A DNA stretch of 29,711 nt from Collinsella aerofaciens (GTDB lineage: Bacteria > Actinomycetota > Coriobacteriia > Coriobacteriales > Coriobacteriaceae). The notes beneath the pieces are model-generated. The model was not told the DNA's origin, made no database searches, and worked only from the letters and a program-made list of their open reading frames with translations. Shown in pieces: positions 7,349 to 15,350 of the stretch; within the stretch, counting starts at the first letter, position 1; each line of letters begins with the position of its first letter. Location: the NCBI GenBank assembly GCA_030841765.1, contig JAUUSS010000015.1, positions 1 through 29,711 of the forward strand, in the 5' to 3' direction. The translations under genes were made by a program, and so were the position numbers.

Positions 7349-7679
7349 GCGCTACGTTCCTACCAGGCTGTGGTTGCGGACGGACGAAATGCCCGTCCTA
7401 GTCCAAGACAGACGCGGTCAAAGGGATCCACGTAAGCGACCGCGTGCGCGCGGCGCGATCATGGCGCGTCCTAGATGTAAGCCGCACCGTCCGTTCTACT
7501 TTCTTTGGGGCAATACCGCCTCGCGGGCGAGCGGGCCAGTCGTGAAGGTGGCTGCGGCCTCCCGAGCAAACACCCCGGTGCGCAAGTGTGGGGTCAAATA
7601 CCAGGTCAGCTGGTGGGAACAATCTGATATTCCGCGCAACGCACGGATCGTATACGACACAGAAGGCAGGGTAGTGGAC
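7349..7679 (+). ncRNA. Candidate structured RNA or long leader (raiA RNA suspected)
   Basis: This 330-nt stretch follows a strong promoter and precedes the start codon of the lipoprotein gene. One frame is open through it, but the peptide is Arg-rich and has no recognisable domain. Several local stems are visible: 7382-7386 with 7394-7398, extended by 7378-7381 with 7401-7404; a perfect 8-bp stem 7412-7419 with 7438-7445; and 7516-7524 with 7527-7534 (one bulge). It lies between comF and hpf (also called raiA). The raiA RNA class of Firmicutes and Actinobacteria is known to occur near those genes, hence the suggestion. I could not match a consensus from memory. Both ends are approximate; no terminator is seen before 7680. 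Confidence 0.45.
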
Positions 7680-8705
7680 ATGGTGAGGGGCAGCTTGATG
7701 CACGCGGCTCGGTTAGGTGCTGGGACCGCAGCGGTCATCGCCGTTTTGGGCCTGAGCGGATGCGCGTTCAACCCGCTGTCTACGTTCACGACTCCCACGA
7801 TCGACCAGATCGAGTACGAGACCGTCACGCCCACGGTGTCGGATGATGCCCTGGTCACTCCCGGTACCCTGACGGTTGCCCTCGATACCTCCGATGCGCC
7901 GCAGGCCATGCAGGGCGCCGACGGCGAGCTCACGGGGTATACAGTCGACGCTGCCCGCGCCCTCGCAAGCCGCATGGGCCTTAAGGTCGCCTTTGTCGAT
8001 GCGTCCTCGGCAGGTTCCGCGCTCGGCGACAAAAAGGCCGATATCTTTATCGGCGAGATCAACTCCACGGATGGGGACGTTAGCTCGCTCGGCACCTGCC
8101 TGTACGATGCCACTTCCGTGTTCGGTAAAACTAGCGATGGTGGGTCGCTAAGCGTTTCCACCGATACCCTTAACACGTCCACCCTGGGCGTTCAGACGTC
8201 CTCGGCCTCGCAGGAGGCGCTTGCTAAGCAGAGCATCACCGCCAACCAAAAGACCTACTCCAACATCAACGAGTGCTTTGAGGCGCTCGAGTCCGGCGAG
8301 GTCGACTATGTGATCTGCGACTCCACGGCCGGCGGCTACCTTGCACGCCTGATGAGCGAGATCTCCTATGTCGGTGCGCTCGAGGCGCCCTCGACGCTTG
8401 GTGTTGTGGGCCTCTCGTCCAATGACGAACTGTGCCGTGCCGTGAGCGATGCCCTCGATGGTATTACGGCCGACGGCACGCTCGAGGCGGTCCACTGCGT
8501 CTGGTATGGCAGGATGCCCTACGACCTCACCACTAAGACGGTTTCGGGCGTTAACGTGCAGTCGGGCGACTCTGAGTCCGGTGAGACCACGTCCTCCGGC
8601 AGCGAGTCCTCCGATTCCAACAATGAGACCGCATCTTCCGAGGACAAATCGTCCAGCCAGGAAGGTGCCATCACCGACGACGACATTAACAAGCTCAATA
8701 GCTAG
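7680..8705 (+). CDS. Solute-binding lipoprotein (SBP family 3-like)
   Basis: A 341-residue secreted lipoprotein. The ATG at 7680 gives a lipoprotein signal: a short basic start, a hydrophobic stretch, and lipobox LSGC at about residue 25. An ATG six codons later is an alternative; the upstream frame extension is rejected because it has no signal logic. The mature part has the periplasmic-binding type II layout (GTLTVALDTSDAP near 60, then GYTVDAARALASRMG), as in amino-acid binding proteins. The last ~50 residues are a Ser/Glu/Asp-rich tail, probably disordered. No permease or ATPase gene lies next to it, so it is an orphan binding protein or a sensor. The ligand is unknown. A good terminator follows. 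Confidence 0.8.
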   Translation: MVRGSLMHAARLGAGTAAVIAVLGLSGCAFNPLSTFTTPTIDQIEYETVTPTVSDDALVTPGTLTVALDTSDAPQAMQGADGELTGYTVDAARALASRMGLKVAFVDASSAGSALGDKKADIFIGEINSTDGDVSSLGTCLYDATSVFGKTSDGGSLSVSTDTLNTSTLGVQTSSASQEALAKQSITANQKTYSNINECFEALESGEVDYVICDSTAGGYLARLMSEISYVGALEAPSTLGVVGLSSNDELCRAVSDALDGITADGTLEAVHCVWYGRMPYDLTTKTVSGVNVQSGDSESGETTSSGSESSDSNNETASSEDKSSSQEGAITDDDINKLNS

Positions 8706-8771
8706 TTATTGCTAGGGGTGGTGTCTCCTATACGTTGGAAAGGACACCTCTTCACGGTTTCAACACGCACT

Positions 8772-8805
8772 GCCGGGCTTCCCCGATGGGGGAGCCCGGC
8801 TTTTT
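8772..8805 (+). terminator. Rho-independent terminator after the lipoprotein gene
   Basis: A 13-bp stem (8772-8784 with 8788-8800, one G-U pair) with a 3-nt loop, followed by five T. It ends the transcript from the promoter at 7320-7348. Confidence 0.9.
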
Positions 8806-9022
8806 CATCCCGATAAAACCAGCAGGTCAAAGCCAATTTTCGAGACCAAATACAAATCTGTGGGCTCCCTCCTATAGCGCACTTTGCCACAGAAAAGTGC
8901 GAGACTTCGGTATGCGGTATCAAGCAATCGTTATTCGGGTCTTTGAGAATCCGCGTGATTAAATGCACGGCAATGGGTACATAGCCAGTACAGTAAGTCC
9001 CCGAGGCAGATTGGAGCCACGT

Positions 9023-9607
9023 ATGGATATCAAGGTTTCTGGACGCAAGACGACGGTAACCGATGCTCTGCGTGCGCATGTGGATGAGAAGATCGGCGAG
9101 GCGCTCAAGGTTTTCGATATCGAGCCCATGACGGTCGACGTTGTACTTCGCTATGAGAAGAACCCCTCGAACCCCAACCCGGCAATCGTCGAGGTTACGG
9201 TTCGTGCCCGCGGTTCGGTGATTCGCGTTGCCGAGCATGGTGCAGATATGTACGCCGCCATCGACCTCTCCGCCGATAAGGTCACCCGCCAGCTGCGCAA
9301 GTTCAAGACCAAGGTTGTGGACAACCGCCAGGGCGGTGCCAGCGCCGCGGATGTCGCGCCGGTCGAGCGCGTCGAGGATCTGGCCGACCTGCTGCTGCCC
9401 GAGGAGGAGGACGACCTGCTCGTCCGCGAGAAGGTTATCGACGTCACCCCGATGACTGAGGAGCAGGCGCTGGTGCAGACCGATCTGCTCGGCCACGACT
9501 TCTACGTGTTCGAGAACGCGACGACTGGCCTCATCAATGTGGTGTATCACCGTAAGAATGGTGGATATGGCATCATCAAGCCCCGTATCGAAACACTTGA
9601 CGAGTAA
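9023..9607 (+). CDS. hpf: Ribosome hibernation promoting factor, long form
   Basis: A 194-residue long HPF/RaiA. The N-terminal ~100 residues are the S30AE domain (MDIKVSGRKTTVTDALR ...), which sits at the decoding centre of idle ribosomes. After an acidic linker, residues ~135-194 form the dimerisation domain (VIDVTPMTEEQALVQ ... HDFYVFENATTG) that joins two 70S into 100S. The ATG at 9023 follows GGAG (9012-9015); a longer in-frame ATG at 8963 adds residues not seen in the family. The 217-nt gap upstream holds a small stem (8878-8884 with 8895-8901); I see no convincing promoter in it. Confidence 0.95.
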   Translation: MDIKVSGRKTTVTDALRAHVDEKIGEALKVFDIEPMTVDVVLRYEKNPSNPNPAIVEVTVRARGSVIRVAEHGADMYAAIDLSADKVTRQLRKFKTKVVDNRQGGASAADVAPVERVEDLADLLLPEEEDDLLVREKVIDVTPMTEEQALVQTDLLGHDFYVFENATTGLINVVYHRKNGGYGIIKPRIETLDE

Positions 9608-9612
9608 AATAC

Positions 9613-9668
9613 GTTAACTTGCATGAGTTAACGGTTGGCGGCCATCCCATGCGGGTGGCCGCCTTTTT
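9613..9668 (+). terminator. Terminator after hpf
   Basis: A small perfect dyad, GTTAACT/AGTTAAC (9613-9619, 9626-9632), precedes the main stem 9637-9648 with 9653-9663 (one bulged T). Five T follow at 9664-9668. Confidence 0.88.
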
Positions 9669-9686
9669 ACGTAAGGAGTCGCTTTG

Positions 9687-10640
9687 ATGGACAAGGCCGC
9701 ATCTACCGGTCATTCGGACCGTTGCCGCATCGTCGTCGATACCTGCTGCGACTTTAGCCCCGAGGTCGCCGCGAACCTCGATGTCGATATCCTGGGTTTC
9801 CCCTTCATTATCGATGGCGAGGAGCGCACGGACGACATCTGGTCGAGCATCACGCCCAAGGAGTTCTATGACCGCATGCGCGCTGGTGCCCGCGTGTCCA
9901 CCTCGGCTGTGTCGCTCGGTCGCTATATCGAGTTCTTTACCGAGTGCGCCAAAGAGGGCACGCCCACGGTCTACCTGTGCTTTACCTCGGCGCTGTCGTC
10001 GAGCTACAACTCCGCGTGCCAGGCGGCGGATGCCGTGCGCGCCGAGTATCCCGATTTTGAGCTCTACGTGGTCGACAACGCTCTGCCCTGCGCGACTGGC
10101 GCGCTCTTGGCGCTCGAGGCCGTGCGCCAGCGTTCGGCGGGACTGACCGCCAAGCAGCTGGTCGATTGGGCAAACGAGGCCAAGACTTATGTCCACGGCT
10201 ACTTTACGCTCGAGAGCTTTGACGCGCTAGCTGCCGGCGGCCGCATTCCGCCCGCGGCGGCGCAGCTCACGGCAAAGCTCGATGTCAAGCCCGAGCTCTC
10301 CTACGACCTTGCCGGCTCGCTGTCGCTGATCGGCGTCAACCGCGGCCGCAAGAAGGCGCTCAAGTCCATTCTCAAGTCGTTCCGCGAGAACTACGTGCCC
10401 GACCGTACCATGCCCATCGCAATCATGACGGCCGATGCCGAGAAGGACGGCGACTGGCTCGAGGCCGCCATCCGCAAGGAGGAGGGTTGCGCCGACGTCA
10501 CGATCATTCGCAGCTCCGTCGGTCCCACCATCGGCTCGCACGTGGGCCCCGGCATGGTGGCCTGCGCGTTTTGGGGTAAGAATCGCGCCGAGAAAGCCTC
10601 GCTTTCCGACCGCATCGCGCGTCGCGTGCGCGGCGAGTAG
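9687..10640 (+). CDS. DegV-family fatty-acid-binding protein
   Basis: A 317-residue DegV/FakB-type protein. Members bind a fatty acid and present it to the kinase FakA for phosphorylation, feeding phospholipid synthesis. Visible hallmarks are IVVDTCCDFSPE near residue 13, STSAVS (about 70) where the family has its conserved Thr/Ser, and the closing GSHVGPGMVACAFWG segment that places the lipid head group. AAGGAG (9673-9678) fits the ATG at 9687 better than the TTG one codon earlier. FakA is not nearby. No terminator is evident before the next gene 99 nt on. Confidence 0.9.
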   Translation: MDKAASTGHSDRCRIVVDTCCDFSPEVAANLDVDILGFPFIIDGEERTDDIWSSITPKEFYDRMRAGARVSTSAVSLGRYIEFFTECAKEGTPTVYLCFTSALSSSYNSACQAADAVRAEYPDFELYVVDNALPCATGALLALEAVRQRSAGLTAKQLVDWANEAKTYVHGYFTLESFDALAAGGRIPPAAAQLTAKLDVKPELSYDLAGSLSLIGVNRGRKKALKSILKSFRENYVPDRTMPIAIMTADAEKDGDWLEAAIRKEEGCADVTIIRSSVGPTIGSHVGPGMVACAFWGKNRAEKASLSDRIARRVRGE

Positions 10641-10739
10641 GTAGGCGCTGCGGCTGCAAGTGCCCTCAAGTCACGGCCGAAACGCTGGCACCGAGTATTT
10701 TAACCTGGTAACAACACCCAACCCAAAAGGAAAGGTTTC

Positions 10740-11819
10740 ATGGCAAACAAGCTCTCCGTCGCATTCATCGGCACCGGAATCATGGGTGCCCCCATCGCCG
10801 GCCACATCCTGGACGCCGGCTACCCCGTCACGGTCAACAACCGCACCAAGTCCAAGGCCGCCGCGCTTATCGAGCACGGCGCCGCCTGGGCCGATACGCC
10901 GGCCGACGCCGTGGCGAACGCCGACGTCGTCTTTACCATGGTGGGCTATCCCTCCGAGGTCGAGGAGCTCTACCTGGCGGGCGACGGCCTGCTCGCGTGC
11001 ACCAAGCCGGGTGCGGTCCTGATCGATCTCACCACGAGCTCGCCCGAGCTCGCCCGTGACATTGCCGAGGCCGCCCAGGTTTCTGGTCGCATGGCGTTTG
11101 ACTGCCCCGTCACCGGCGGCGAGTCGGGTGCTATCGCCGGCACGCTCACGGCTATCGTGGGCGCTACCGAGAACGACATCGCGCCGGCCCGCGACATCCT
11201 TGCCACCTTTGCGGCCAATATCTGCTGCTTCGACGGCGCCGGCAAGGGCCAGGCTGCCAAGCTCGCCAACCAGGTGTCGCTGGGCGCCTGCATGGTCGGC
11301 ATGGCAGACGCCATGGCATTTGCCGAGTTGAGCGGCCTTGACCCGGAGAAGACCCGCCAGATGATCCTGGGCGGCACCGGTAAGTCCGGCGCCATGGAGA
11401 GCCTGGCGCCCAAGGCGCTCGACGGCGACTACAAGCCCGGCTTTATGGTCGAGCACTTCATTAAGGACCTGCGTCTGGCGCTCGCCTACGCCGATGATCG
11501 CGAGCTCGCGCTGCCCGGCGCCGACGCCGCCTTTACGCTCTATGACATGCTCGACGCCATCGGCGGCGCCAAGCTGGGCACCCAGGCCATCACGGTGCTC
11601 TACAAGGAGGAGGCCGACGCCATCGCCGCCGGCCTGGACTGGTCGCAGTATCGTCCCGAGGAGCACGGTGCCCACGAGGACGGCTGCGGTTGCGGTGAGC
11701 ACGGCGACGACCACGAGTGCGGTTGTGGCCACCATCACGGCGAGGACCACGAGTGCTGCGGCGGCCACGGCCACGATGACGGCCACGAGTGCTGCTGCGG
11801 CCACCATCACGAGGAGTAG
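10740..11819 (+). CDS. NAD(P)-dependent beta-hydroxyacid dehydrogenase with Cys/His-rich metal tail
   Basis: A 359-residue member of the 3-hydroxyisobutyrate / tartronate-semialdehyde reductase (GarR/GlxR) family. The Rossmann motif FIGTGIMGAPIAG is at 8-20, the substrate loop DCPVTGGESGA near 122, and the catalytic-Lys helix KLANQVSLG near 175. Family members are usually 290-300 residues. Here residues 307-359 add a tail with 14 His and 9 Cys in repeated blocks (HECGCGHHHG, HECCGGHGHDD, HECCCGHHH), typical of Ni/Zn/Cu-binding extensions. The substrate is unknown. The Shine-Dalgarno for the next gene lies in the tail's coding end. Confidence 0.85.
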   Translation: MANKLSVAFIGTGIMGAPIAGHILDAGYPVTVNNRTKSKAAALIEHGAAWADTPADAVANADVVFTMVGYPSEVEELYLAGDGLLACTKPGAVLIDLTTSSPELARDIAEAAQVSGRMAFDCPVTGGESGAIAGTLTAIVGATENDIAPARDILATFAANICCFDGAGKGQAAKLANQVSLGACMVGMADAMAFAELSGLDPEKTRQMILGGTGKSGAMESLAPKALDGDYKPGFMVEHFIKDLRLALAYADDRELALPGADAAFTLYDMLDAIGGAKLGTQAITVLYKEEADAIAAGLDWSQYRPEEHGAHEDGCGCGEHGDDHECGCGHHHGEDHECCGGHGHDDGHECCCGHHHEE

Positions 11820-11824
11820 CGCCC

Positions 11825-12253
11825 ATGAGCTGGACGTTCGTGGTGCTCGCGCTGGTGCTCTTTCTCTTTGCGATCTACATCGGCTTTTTGTGCGGCCAGT
11901 GGGCGTGCGAAAAGCGCGTCATCACCAAGCGCGACTACTGGATCGCCAACTTTGCGGGAGCGGCGGCAGTCGTCCTGCTGACCTGGGTGTTTTCGCTGTT
12001 CCCGCTGGTGCAGTTTGCGCCGATCGGCTGGCTCGGTGGCTTTATCGCCGGCCTTAAGATGAGCTTTGGCGAGTCCGTGGGTCCGTGGCGCAAGCACGAC
12101 GAGGTCTTTAACGTCAACAAGGCTCACCGCGCCGCCGCCGACGCGGGCGATGCCGAGGAGCGCCGCCGTGCGCGTCGCAATGGCGCTGCCGACCGACAGC
12201 TCATCTCGGTCACCGATGACAGCAAGGGTGCTGGCAAGCACGCTAAGAAATAG
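11825..12253 (+). CDS. Small membrane protein, function unknown
   Basis: A 142-residue protein with two hydrophobic segments (about 4-26 and 42-64, with a further weakly hydrophobic stretch to ~80), then a charged Ala/Arg/Lys-rich cytoplasmic tail. The ATG at 11825 is placed by GAGGAG at the end of the preceding gene; the longer frame upstream overlaps that gene's tail. It begins 5 nt after the dehydrogenase stop and lies 15 nt before the HEAT-like gene, so it belongs to the same run. I do not recognise the family. Confidence 0.75.
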   Translation: MSWTFVVLALVLFLFAIYIGFLCGQWACEKRVITKRDYWIANFAGAAAVVLLTWVFSLFPLVQFAPIGWLGGFIAGLKMSFGESVGPWRKHDEVFNVNKAHRAAADAGDAEERRRARRNGAADRQLISVTDDSKGAGKHAKK

Positions 12254-12268
12254 TAAGAAGAGGTAACT

Positions 12269-12967
12269 ATGGCAGAAAACAAAGACGAACAGCTCACCGA
12301 CGAGGAGCTGGCACAGCTTCAGCTGGCAGAGGAGAACGAGAACGCCGTCGACCGTCTGGTCAAGGAGCTCGGCTGCCCCACGCGCCGCATCCGCCAGTTT
12401 GCCGCTCGCGTGCTGCACCTGCTTGCCGAGCGCGATCCGCAGCGCGTCGTGCCCTGCGTACCCGCGCTGATCGAGGCACTTGACCGCCCCGAGGCTCAGA
12501 CCCGCTGGGAGGCCCTCGATGCCCTTGCGGCGCTCGCCACCACCTGCCCCGAGCAGCTGGGCGATGCCTTTGAGGGTGCCGAGACCGCGCTGTTCGACGA
12601 GATTTCCTCCACGCTGCGCTATGCCGCCTTCCGCCTGCTGTGCGTGTGGGGTGCCACGAGCGTCGAGCGTTCGCGCGAGGCTTGGCCCATCCTGGACGAG
12701 GCCATCCAGTGCTACCACGGCGACCTCGAGTATCGCGATATGCTCGGTTGCCTGTACGAGTTTGGCCAGGGTGAGATCGACGCCGAGGTCGCCGAGAAGC
12801 TTGCGCTGCGCCTTAAGTTCGATGCCGAGAACGGTAAGGGCAGCTATCTCAAGGCCCGTTCGAGCGAGATTTGCGAAATGCTTGTTAAACGTTTTGGCCT
12901 GGATCTCTCCAAAAAGAAGAAGCGTGCTAGCGTTAAAAAATCTGACGACGCCGAAGACGAGGAGTAA
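12269..12967 (+). CDS. HEAT-repeat-like helical protein
   Basis: A 232-residue protein, all helical by composition. Residues ~25-150 repeat a pattern of paired amphipathic helices (RQFAARVLHLLAERDP, then WEALDALAALATTCPE, then LRYAAFRLLCVWG), as in HEAT/armadillo-like solenoids. The N-terminus is acidic and the C-terminus carries KKKK and acidic residues. It is probably a scaffold or binding protein; no partner can be named. It sits 6 nt before icd, which may be translationally coupled to it through GAGGAG at its end. Confidence 0.75.
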   Translation: MAENKDEQLTDEELAQLQLAEENENAVDRLVKELGCPTRRIRQFAARVLHLLAERDPQRVVPCVPALIEALDRPEAQTRWEALDALAALATTCPEQLGDAFEGAETALFDEISSTLRYAAFRLLCVWGATSVERSREAWPILDEAIQCYHGDLEYRDMLGCLYEFGQGEIDAEVAEKLALRLKFDAENGKGSYLKARSSEICEMLVKRFGLDLSKKKKRASVKKSDDAEDEE

Positions 12968-12973
12968 CAGATT

Positions 12974-14059
12974 ATGGCGCACGATGTAGTCCTGATTCCC
13001 GGTGACGGTATCGGTCCCGAGATTACGCAGGCCATGCGCCGCGTGGTCGAGGCCGCCGGTGTCCAGATCAATTGGAACGTCCAGGAGGCCGGTGCCGGCG
13101 TCATGGACGAGTTTGGCACGCCGCTGCCCCAGCACGTGCTTGATGCGGTCGCCGAGACCAAGGTCGCCATCAAGGGCCCCATCACTACGCCGGTCGGCAC
13201 GGGTTTCCGCAGCGTCAACGTGGCCCTGCGCAAGCACTTCGACCTGTATGCCTGCGTGCGCCCCTGCCTGTCGCAGCCGGGCGACGGCTCGCGCTTCCGC
13301 GATGTCGACCTGGTCATCGTGCGCGAGAACACCGAGGACCTCTACGCCGGCATCGAGTTCGATGAGGGCGCTGCCGAGGTCGAGGAGCTCTCGCAGCTCG
13401 TCGAGCGTTCGGGCCAGAAGACCTTCGCCGCGGATTCCGCGATCTCGATCAAGCCCATCTCTATCGCCAAGAGCCGCCGTATTGTGGAGTATGCCTTTGA
13501 GTATGCCCGCCGCTGCGGCCGCAAAAAGGTGACGGCCGTGCATAAGGCCAACATCATGAAGGCGACCGACGGCCTGTTCCTGCGCGTTGCGCGCGAGGTG
13601 GCCGCCAACTATCCCGATATCGAGTTCAACGACAAGATTGTCGACGCCACCTGCATGGGCCTGGTCCAGAACTCCAACGACTTCGATGTCCTTGTACTGC
13701 CCAACCTGTACGGCGACATCGTGAGCGACCTGTGCGCCGGTCTGGTAGGTGGACTGGGTATGGCTCCGGGTTCCAACATCGGTGCCGACTGCGCCATCTT
13801 CGAGGCAACGCACGGCTCCGCGCCCGATATCGCTGGCCAGGATATCGCCAACCCCACGGCCGAGATCCTCTCTGCTGCGATGATGCTCGATCACCTGGGT
13901 GAGAACGACGCGGCCAATCGCATTCGCGCCGCCGTTTCTGCCACGCTCGACGAGGGTGAGCAGGTTACCGGCGACGTTCGTCGTGCCCAGACCGGCTCCG
14001 TTGAGGGTGCTGTGGGCACGCAGGCCTTTGCCGATGCCGTTATCGCGCACCTGGCCTAA
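12974..14059 (+). CDS. icd: Isocitrate dehydrogenase, probably NAD-dependent
   Basis: A 361-residue isocitrate/isopropylmalate dehydrogenase-family enzyme. The isocitrate-type signature is present: RSVNVALRK near 76, RENTEDLYAGIEF near 117, the catalytic-Lys region (VHKANIMKATDG) near 190, the metal-binding Asp segment (LPNLYGDIVSDLCAGLVGG) near 240, and the coenzyme loop THGSAPDIAG near 278. It oxidatively decarboxylates isocitrate to 2-oxoglutarate. In an anaerobe this most likely supplies glutamate. NAD preference is inferred from the loop, which lacks the usual NADP-type basic residues; isopropylmalate use is less likely given the signature. Other citrate-pathway genes are not in the window. 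Confidence 0.88.
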   Translation: MAHDVVLIPGDGIGPEITQAMRRVVEAAGVQINWNVQEAGAGVMDEFGTPLPQHVLDAVAETKVAIKGPITTPVGTGFRSVNVALRKHFDLYACVRPCLSQPGDGSRFRDVDLVIVRENTEDLYAGIEFDEGAAEVEELSQLVERSGQKTFAADSAISIKPISIAKSRRIVEYAFEYARRCGRKKVTAVHKANIMKATDGLFLRVAREVAANYPDIEFNDKIVDATCMGLVQNSNDFDVLVLPNLYGDIVSDLCAGLVGGLGMAPGSNIGADCAIFEATHGSAPDIAGQDIANPTAEILSAAMMLDHLGENDAANRIRAAVSATLDEGEQVTGDVRRAQTGSVEGAVGTQAFADAVIAHLA

Positions 14060-14071
14060 GGCATGCAGACT

Positions 14072-14147
14072 GCAAACGCCTAAATAGTACTTAAGTGTTT
14101 GCGTATAACCTGAGAATCAATACGCCCGGCGCTCTGTCGGGCGTATT
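14072..14147 (+). terminator. Two hairpins after icd
   Basis: The first stem pairs 14072-14083 with 14091-14102 (one mismatch, one G-U). The second pairs 14119-14128 with 14138-14147, a perfect 10-bp stem. No long T-run follows either, so termination may be partial. Confidence 0.6.
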
Positions 14148-14185
14148 CTATTGCGGACTATGTTTCCTAACAAGGAGTAACTGAT

Positions 14186-15271
14186 ATGGGTCTGATTCAA
14201 AAGAAGGACGAGAAGGACGAGATCGACGGCATCCAGATCATCGAGCGCGGCGAAGGCCCCGACGGTGACGAGGACGAGAAGATCGACCTGGTCGCCGGCA
14301 CGTCTGCCGAACATATCGCCGCTGGCACGACCGCCGAGGAGGAGGACGCCCGCCTGGAGGCAAAGATCGCCGCGGACGCCGCCGACGAGAACCTCATGCC
14401 CGAGGAGCAGGACGAGGACGACGACTCCGACGCGGACGACCGCGCATCCAAGCACAAGAAGACTATGATTGCCGCCTTCGTGGTTGCAGTTGTGATCGCT
14501 GCCGTGGTTGGCTTCTTTATCGGCAACGGTGGTTTTGGCGGCAAGGGTGTTGGCTCGGCGACCCTCACCGAGGACCAGCTCGATTCGACCGTGGCAAGCT
14601 ACAGCTACAACGGCAAGAAGAGCGACATCACCGCGCGCGAGGCCATCGAGAGCCAGTACAGCCTCGACACCGTCAAGGATGGCGATGGCAACTACACCGC
14701 TCCCTCTGCCGACGTCATCCTGTCCTACGTGCGCAACAAGATTCTGCTCGATGCTGCCGAGGACGAGGGCATTACCGTTTCTTCCAAGGAAATGAAGAAG
14801 TACGCTGAGGATTCCATCGGCACCTCCGACTACAAGACCATGGCCACGCAGTATGGCGTGTCCAAGGACCAGGCCAAGCAGATCGTCCGTCAGTCCGCTA
14901 CGCTGCAGAAGCTCTACAAGAAGAAGGTGGGCGACAGCTCCGCAAGCATGCCGACTGCTCCGACCGAGCCTTCTGACGGCAACGAGGAGACCGCGAGCAA
15001 GGACTACGCCGATTACATCATCAACCTTGCCGGCGACGAGTGGGATAGCGAAAAGGGTACCTGGAAGGACGCCGATAGCACCTACGCTAAGGCCTTCGCT
15101 GACGATGCCTTTACGGCCGATAGCGCCACCTACAAGCAGGCCATGACCGCCTATTACACCGCCTACCAGCAGTATTCCTCGCAGGCTTCGAGCGCCAGCT
15201 CCAAGTGGACCGAGTATGCTAACGGCCTCTATGCCAAGGCCAACATCAGCATCTACGGCCTGTTTGCGTAA
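14186..15271 (+). CDS. Membrane-anchored SurA N-terminal-like protein
   Basis: A 361-residue protein. Residues 1-90 are very acidic and probably disordered in the cytoplasm. Residues 93-113 are a transmembrane helix after KHKK. The outside part holds a helical SurA_N/trigger-factor-like chaperone core: a YSYNGKKSDITAREA opening, VRNKILLDAAEDEGITVSSKEMKKYAED, then YGVSKDQAKQIVRQSATLQKLYKKK. No parvulin PPIase domain is visible; the C-terminal part is Ser/Asp/Tyr-rich. It probably acts in folding or quality control of exported proteins. The long acidic cytoplasmic arm is unusual for this fold. Confidence 0.72.
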   Translation: MGLIQKKDEKDEIDGIQIIERGEGPDGDEDEKIDLVAGTSAEHIAAGTTAEEEDARLEAKIAADAADENLMPEEQDEDDDSDADDRASKHKKTMIAAFVVAVVIAAVVGFFIGNGGFGGKGVGSATLTEDQLDSTVASYSYNGKKSDITAREAIESQYSLDTVKDGDGNYTAPSADVILSYVRNKILLDAAEDEGITVSSKEMKKYAEDSIGTSDYKTMATQYGVSKDQAKQIVRQSATLQKLYKKKVGDSSASMPTAPTEPSDGNEETASKDYADYIINLAGDEWDSEKGTWKDADSTYAKAFADDAFTADSATYKQAMTAYYTAYQQYSSQASSASSKWTEYANGLYAKANISIYGLFA

Positions 15272-15314
15272 GGTTTGCCTGCACTACTGCGCGCTAACCG
15301 ATCTACCTGATTGA

Positions 15315-15350
15315 GCCCGCTAGAACGGACAACGTTCTAGCGGGCTTTTT
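15315..15350 (+). terminator. Rho-independent terminator
   Basis: A perfect 13-bp stem (15315-15327 with 15333-15345), a 5-nt loop and five T. It ends the SurA-like gene and isolates the PTS leader. Confidence 0.93.

Noticed and set aside
7600..7675. SRP RNA (TACCAGGTCAG) or RNase P (ACAGAAGGC) signatures
   Set aside because: Only short matches; the SRP GGAAG tetraloop segment and the RNase P GAGGAAAGTCC segment are absent.
7182..7679. N-terminal extension of the lipoprotein gene
   Set aside because: It would place the lipobox deep inside the protein; the extra part is Arg-rich without domain, and includes the inverted-repeat arm and promoter.
11807..14050. 747-codon open frame on the minus strand
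   Set aside because: Mirrors four solid + strand genes (oxidoreductase tail to icd); low-complexity Val/Gly/Leu product typical of antisense frames in GC-rich DNA.
14104..14109. TATAAC as promoter of the SurA-like gene
   Set aside because: No -35 at proper spacing and it overlaps the hairpins after icd.
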